In this document: piece after piece, positions 62,571-64,000 of the stretch
How the letters are laid out: every line of letters starts with the position of its first letter
How positions within the stretch are numbered: the stretch's first letter is position 1
DNA from: JAGNZR01 sp051659505
GTDB taxonomy: Bacteria; Fusobacteriota; Fusobacteriia; Fusobacteriales; Fusobacteriaceae
Length of the DNA: 64,000 nucleotides
Direction of reading: 5' to 3'
Assembly: GCA_051659505.1 (NCBI GenBank)
Contig: JBOFOQ010000033.1
Location: 1 to 64,000, forward strand
Program-made: the position numbers and the translations under genes
Notes under the pieces: generated by a model
What the model saw: the letters and a program-made list of their open reading frames with translations, nothing else
What the model was told of the DNA's origin: nothing
Databases searched by the model: none

Positions 62571-63388
62571 AACATCACCTCTTTCTTGCTCATATCTATT
62601 GTGAAATTGTAAATACCTTGAGTATTTTTTATATAATCATTATTTAAATTCTCAAAATTATTTTGCTCTAAATATTTTTCAAAGAGATATAATTCTTTAA
62701 GATTTTGTGTACTTCCAGAAAGCTTTATTAATGGAAAGCTTATCTCAATTTTATCTATATATAAAGAAATAAAATTAAAAGAGTTTAATTCTTTAAATAA
62801 AAGTGAAAACTTTATTTTTTCTGTTAAAATTAATTTATTTAAATTTTCTATATCTGAAGAAAAGTCCAAAACTTCGTTATTTTTCTCTTCTAAAACAACT
62901 ATATTTTGCTGGATACTATTAGATATAATTTTAAGATTTTGTATTTTTTTTAAAATATTTAAATTTATAAAATAAAAGCAAGAGGCAATAATAATCGCAA
63001 ACACTAAAATAAATTTAAAATAATAAAACCAATCAGTACTCTCATTAGAAACATTGAGTTCTTTAGAATATTCTTTTAGAAAAAAATTATGTTCTAAAGA
63101 ATCTTCAAATCTGTTAAAAAGAGAGGCAGAGTAAATTGCCACTAATATAATATTATTGTCTCTTATAAATTGAAAAATATTATTAACCAAAGTTCTTGGA
63201 AGTGCATAAAAGTTAGACTCATCATATTTTACTACATATTCATATAAATTATGTTCGTTTCCATCAAAAAGTTCAATTTTATCAATAAAAAAATAATCGT
63301 TTTCAAGAATAATTGATATTTGCTGATTTTTAAAAGGGAGTAAAATTATTTTAAATTTTTCTGAAAACTTTATATTTATATACTGGAT
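62567..63388 (-). CDS. GspL/PilN-like assembly protein with non-standard start
   Basis: The open frame extends from an in-frame stop through YINIKFSEKFKIILLPFKNQ to the end, but no ATG, GTG or TTG occurs before the TTG at 63190. AAGGAG ends seven bases before an in-frame ATC (63386-63388), giving a 273-residue protein; a shorter product from TTG 63190 has no ribosome site of note. It has a cytoplasmic N-terminal part, one membrane helix (YYFKFILVFAIIIASCFYFI), a coiled coil and a PilN-like C-terminal fold. A start at ATC or a frameshift are the alternatives; coordinates carry that doubt. Confidence 0.5.
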   Translation of the reverse strand: MQYINIKFSEKFKIILLPFKNQQISIILENDYFFIDKIELFDGNEHNLYEYVVKYDESNFYALPRTLVNNIFQFIRDNNIILVAIYSASLFNRFEDSLEHNFFLKEYSKELNVSNESTDWFYYFKFILVFAIIIASCFYFINLNILKKIQNLKIISNSIQQNIVVLEEKNNEVLDFSSDIENLNKLILTEKIKFSLLFKELNSFNFISLYIDKIEISFPLIKLSGSTQNLKELYLFEKYLEQNNFENLNNDYIKNTQGIYNFTIDMSKKEVMF

Positions 63389-63392
63389 ATAA

Positions 63393-63959
63393 TCACTCCT
63401 TCAAGGTCAGGACTTTTCCTTGTATTTTAAAATCAGAAATCAGATATTTTTCATCATTACAGAGTAGAGAAAGGTCTTTTTTATCAAAATAGCAAATTAA
63501 ATTTATATTTTCAGTAAATAAAAGAATTTCAATAGTAGGGTTATGTTGTAAATCGTATAGGGTTAAGTCTTTAGAGAAAATAAATTGAAAATTATATTCT
63601 CCTGAAAATTTAATAGTTTCAATTTTGGGAGTTGTGGAAAAAAGATGAAACCCTCCTAAACTTAGGGATTTTCTAGTGTGTGGATTGGTCCAAAGTTTTT
63701 CTAAAAGAATATTAGTGAAAATATACTCTTGAATATTTTTTATTTTATTTTTAACAATATAGTCATCAATTTTTTCAAATTCCCAAAATACTAGAGATGA
63801 AATATTTTTCAAATTTGCTTTATCAATTTTTGAATTTTCGTAAAGCCCTTGAATATCAACTTTGTTTTTTAAAGAAAGAGTAAAGAGAAAAAAAATAACA
63901 CAAATAAAAGTTATGCACACAAGAGTAAAATATAGTATGAATCCTTTGTTTTTTTTCAT
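63393..63959 (-). CDS. Pseudopilin-like or PilX-like membrane protein
   Basis: A 188-residue protein with a short basic start (MKKNKGFILYFTLVCITF), one N-terminal helix and a soluble domain; the KGFILYFTL beginning resembles a prepilin-type leader (GFxLxxxL) as in PilX or GspK minor pseudopilins. The remaining sequence is not family-specific. The ATG overlaps the stop of the gene before (ATGA), and its own end overlaps the AAGGAG ribosome site of the next gene. Confidence 0.5.
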   Translation of the reverse strand: MKKNKGFILYFTLVCITFICVIFFLFTLSLKNKVDIQGLYENSKIDKANLKNISSLVFWEFEKIDDYIVKNKIKNIQEYIFTNILLEKLWTNPHTRKSLSLGGFHLFSTTPKIETIKFSGEYNFQFIFSKDLTLYDLQHNPTIEILLFTENINLICYFDKKDLSLLCNDEKYLISDFKIQGKVLTLKE

Positions 63960-64000
63960 AATTGACCACTTCGTAGTAAGAGTTCTTCAATTTTTAATCC
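63956..64000 (-). CDS. Partial upstream pilus-cluster gene (3' end only)
   Basis: The last 14 codons of a gene running into the window (GLKIEELLLRSGQL, then stop), overlapping the next ATG. Too short to name; likely another pseudopilin gene by gene order. Confidence 0.4.
   Translation of the reverse strand, partial: GLKIEELLLRSGQL

Overview
The window is very AT-rich and reads as a chromosomal segment of a Gram-negative member of the Fusobacteriota, most like the Fusobacterium/Cetobacterium group. The evidence is the codon usage, an outer-membrane sugar porin and heptose kinase (so an outer membrane with LPS), an ISLre2-type transposase, YwqK-repeat proteins, and a type II-A Cas9 that resembles the Streptococcus-type enzymes. 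Genus and species cannot be fixed from the sequence alone. No rRNA or tRNA gene was recognised.

Layout. (1) 1-6254 is a defence island. An ISLre2-family element has cut off the front of a type III DNA methyltransferase, and behind it runs a tight operon of a PD-(D/E)XK/DUF5655 protein, a SIR2 protein and a HerA ATPase (SIR2-HerA anti-phage system). (2) 6255-7100 has no intact gene; it holds a decayed HigB/HigA toxin-antitoxin pair and two terminators. (3) 7101-17388 is a beta-glucoside utilisation regulon on the minus strand: LacI regulator, GH1, ROK sugar kinase, GH3, maltoporin-like porin, sugar-binding lipoprotein and two permeases. Three similar palindromic operators sit at its promoters, and it has no ATPase subunit of its own. 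(4) 17727-24921 is a complete four-gene type II Wadjet (JetABCD) operon. (5) 25054-26696 is a divergent HxlR regulator and Old Yellow Enzyme pair. (6) 26939-32278 is a 2-aminoethylphosphonate uptake and degradation operon: binding protein, ATPase, fused permease, PhnX and PhnW. (7) 32509-33210 is a CobB sirtuin. (8) 33303-38005 is a two-gene module of a secreted YwqK/MORN-repeat protein followed by a lipase fused to a PAAR-like DUF4280 domain, which looks like a polymorphic toxin with a partner. (9) 38197-40706 has a SIMPL protein, an SLH protein and glucose-6-phosphate isomerase. (10) 40841-47473 is a complete type II-A CRISPR-Cas locus: tracrRNA on the minus strand, cas9, cas1, cas2, csn2 and a four-spacer array whose leader ends in ATTTGAG. 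(11) 47509-59930 is mostly housekeeping: M18 aminopeptidase, YueI, MurA, RlmB, a SigH-like sigma factor, LeuS, AroE, a small thioredoxin-like protein, a DAACS symporter and surface proteins. (12) 59966-61459 carries ispF and rfaE1. (13) 61665-64000 is the 3' part of a type IV pilus/type II secretion-like cluster (PilO-like, GspL/PilN-like and pseudopilin-like genes), and the GspL/PilN-like gene has no ordinary start codon.

The most notable points are the density of defence loci (SIR2-HerA with an extra nuclease, Wadjet II, CRISPR II-A and a methyltransferase relic), the lipase-DUF4280 toxin-like module with nearly identical tandem repeats, and a leader hairpin whose loop copies part of the tracrRNA locus. 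I do not see a system made wholly of unknown families. The best candidates for something undescribed are the nuclease-SIR2-HerA operon and the YwqK-lipase-DUF4280 pair.
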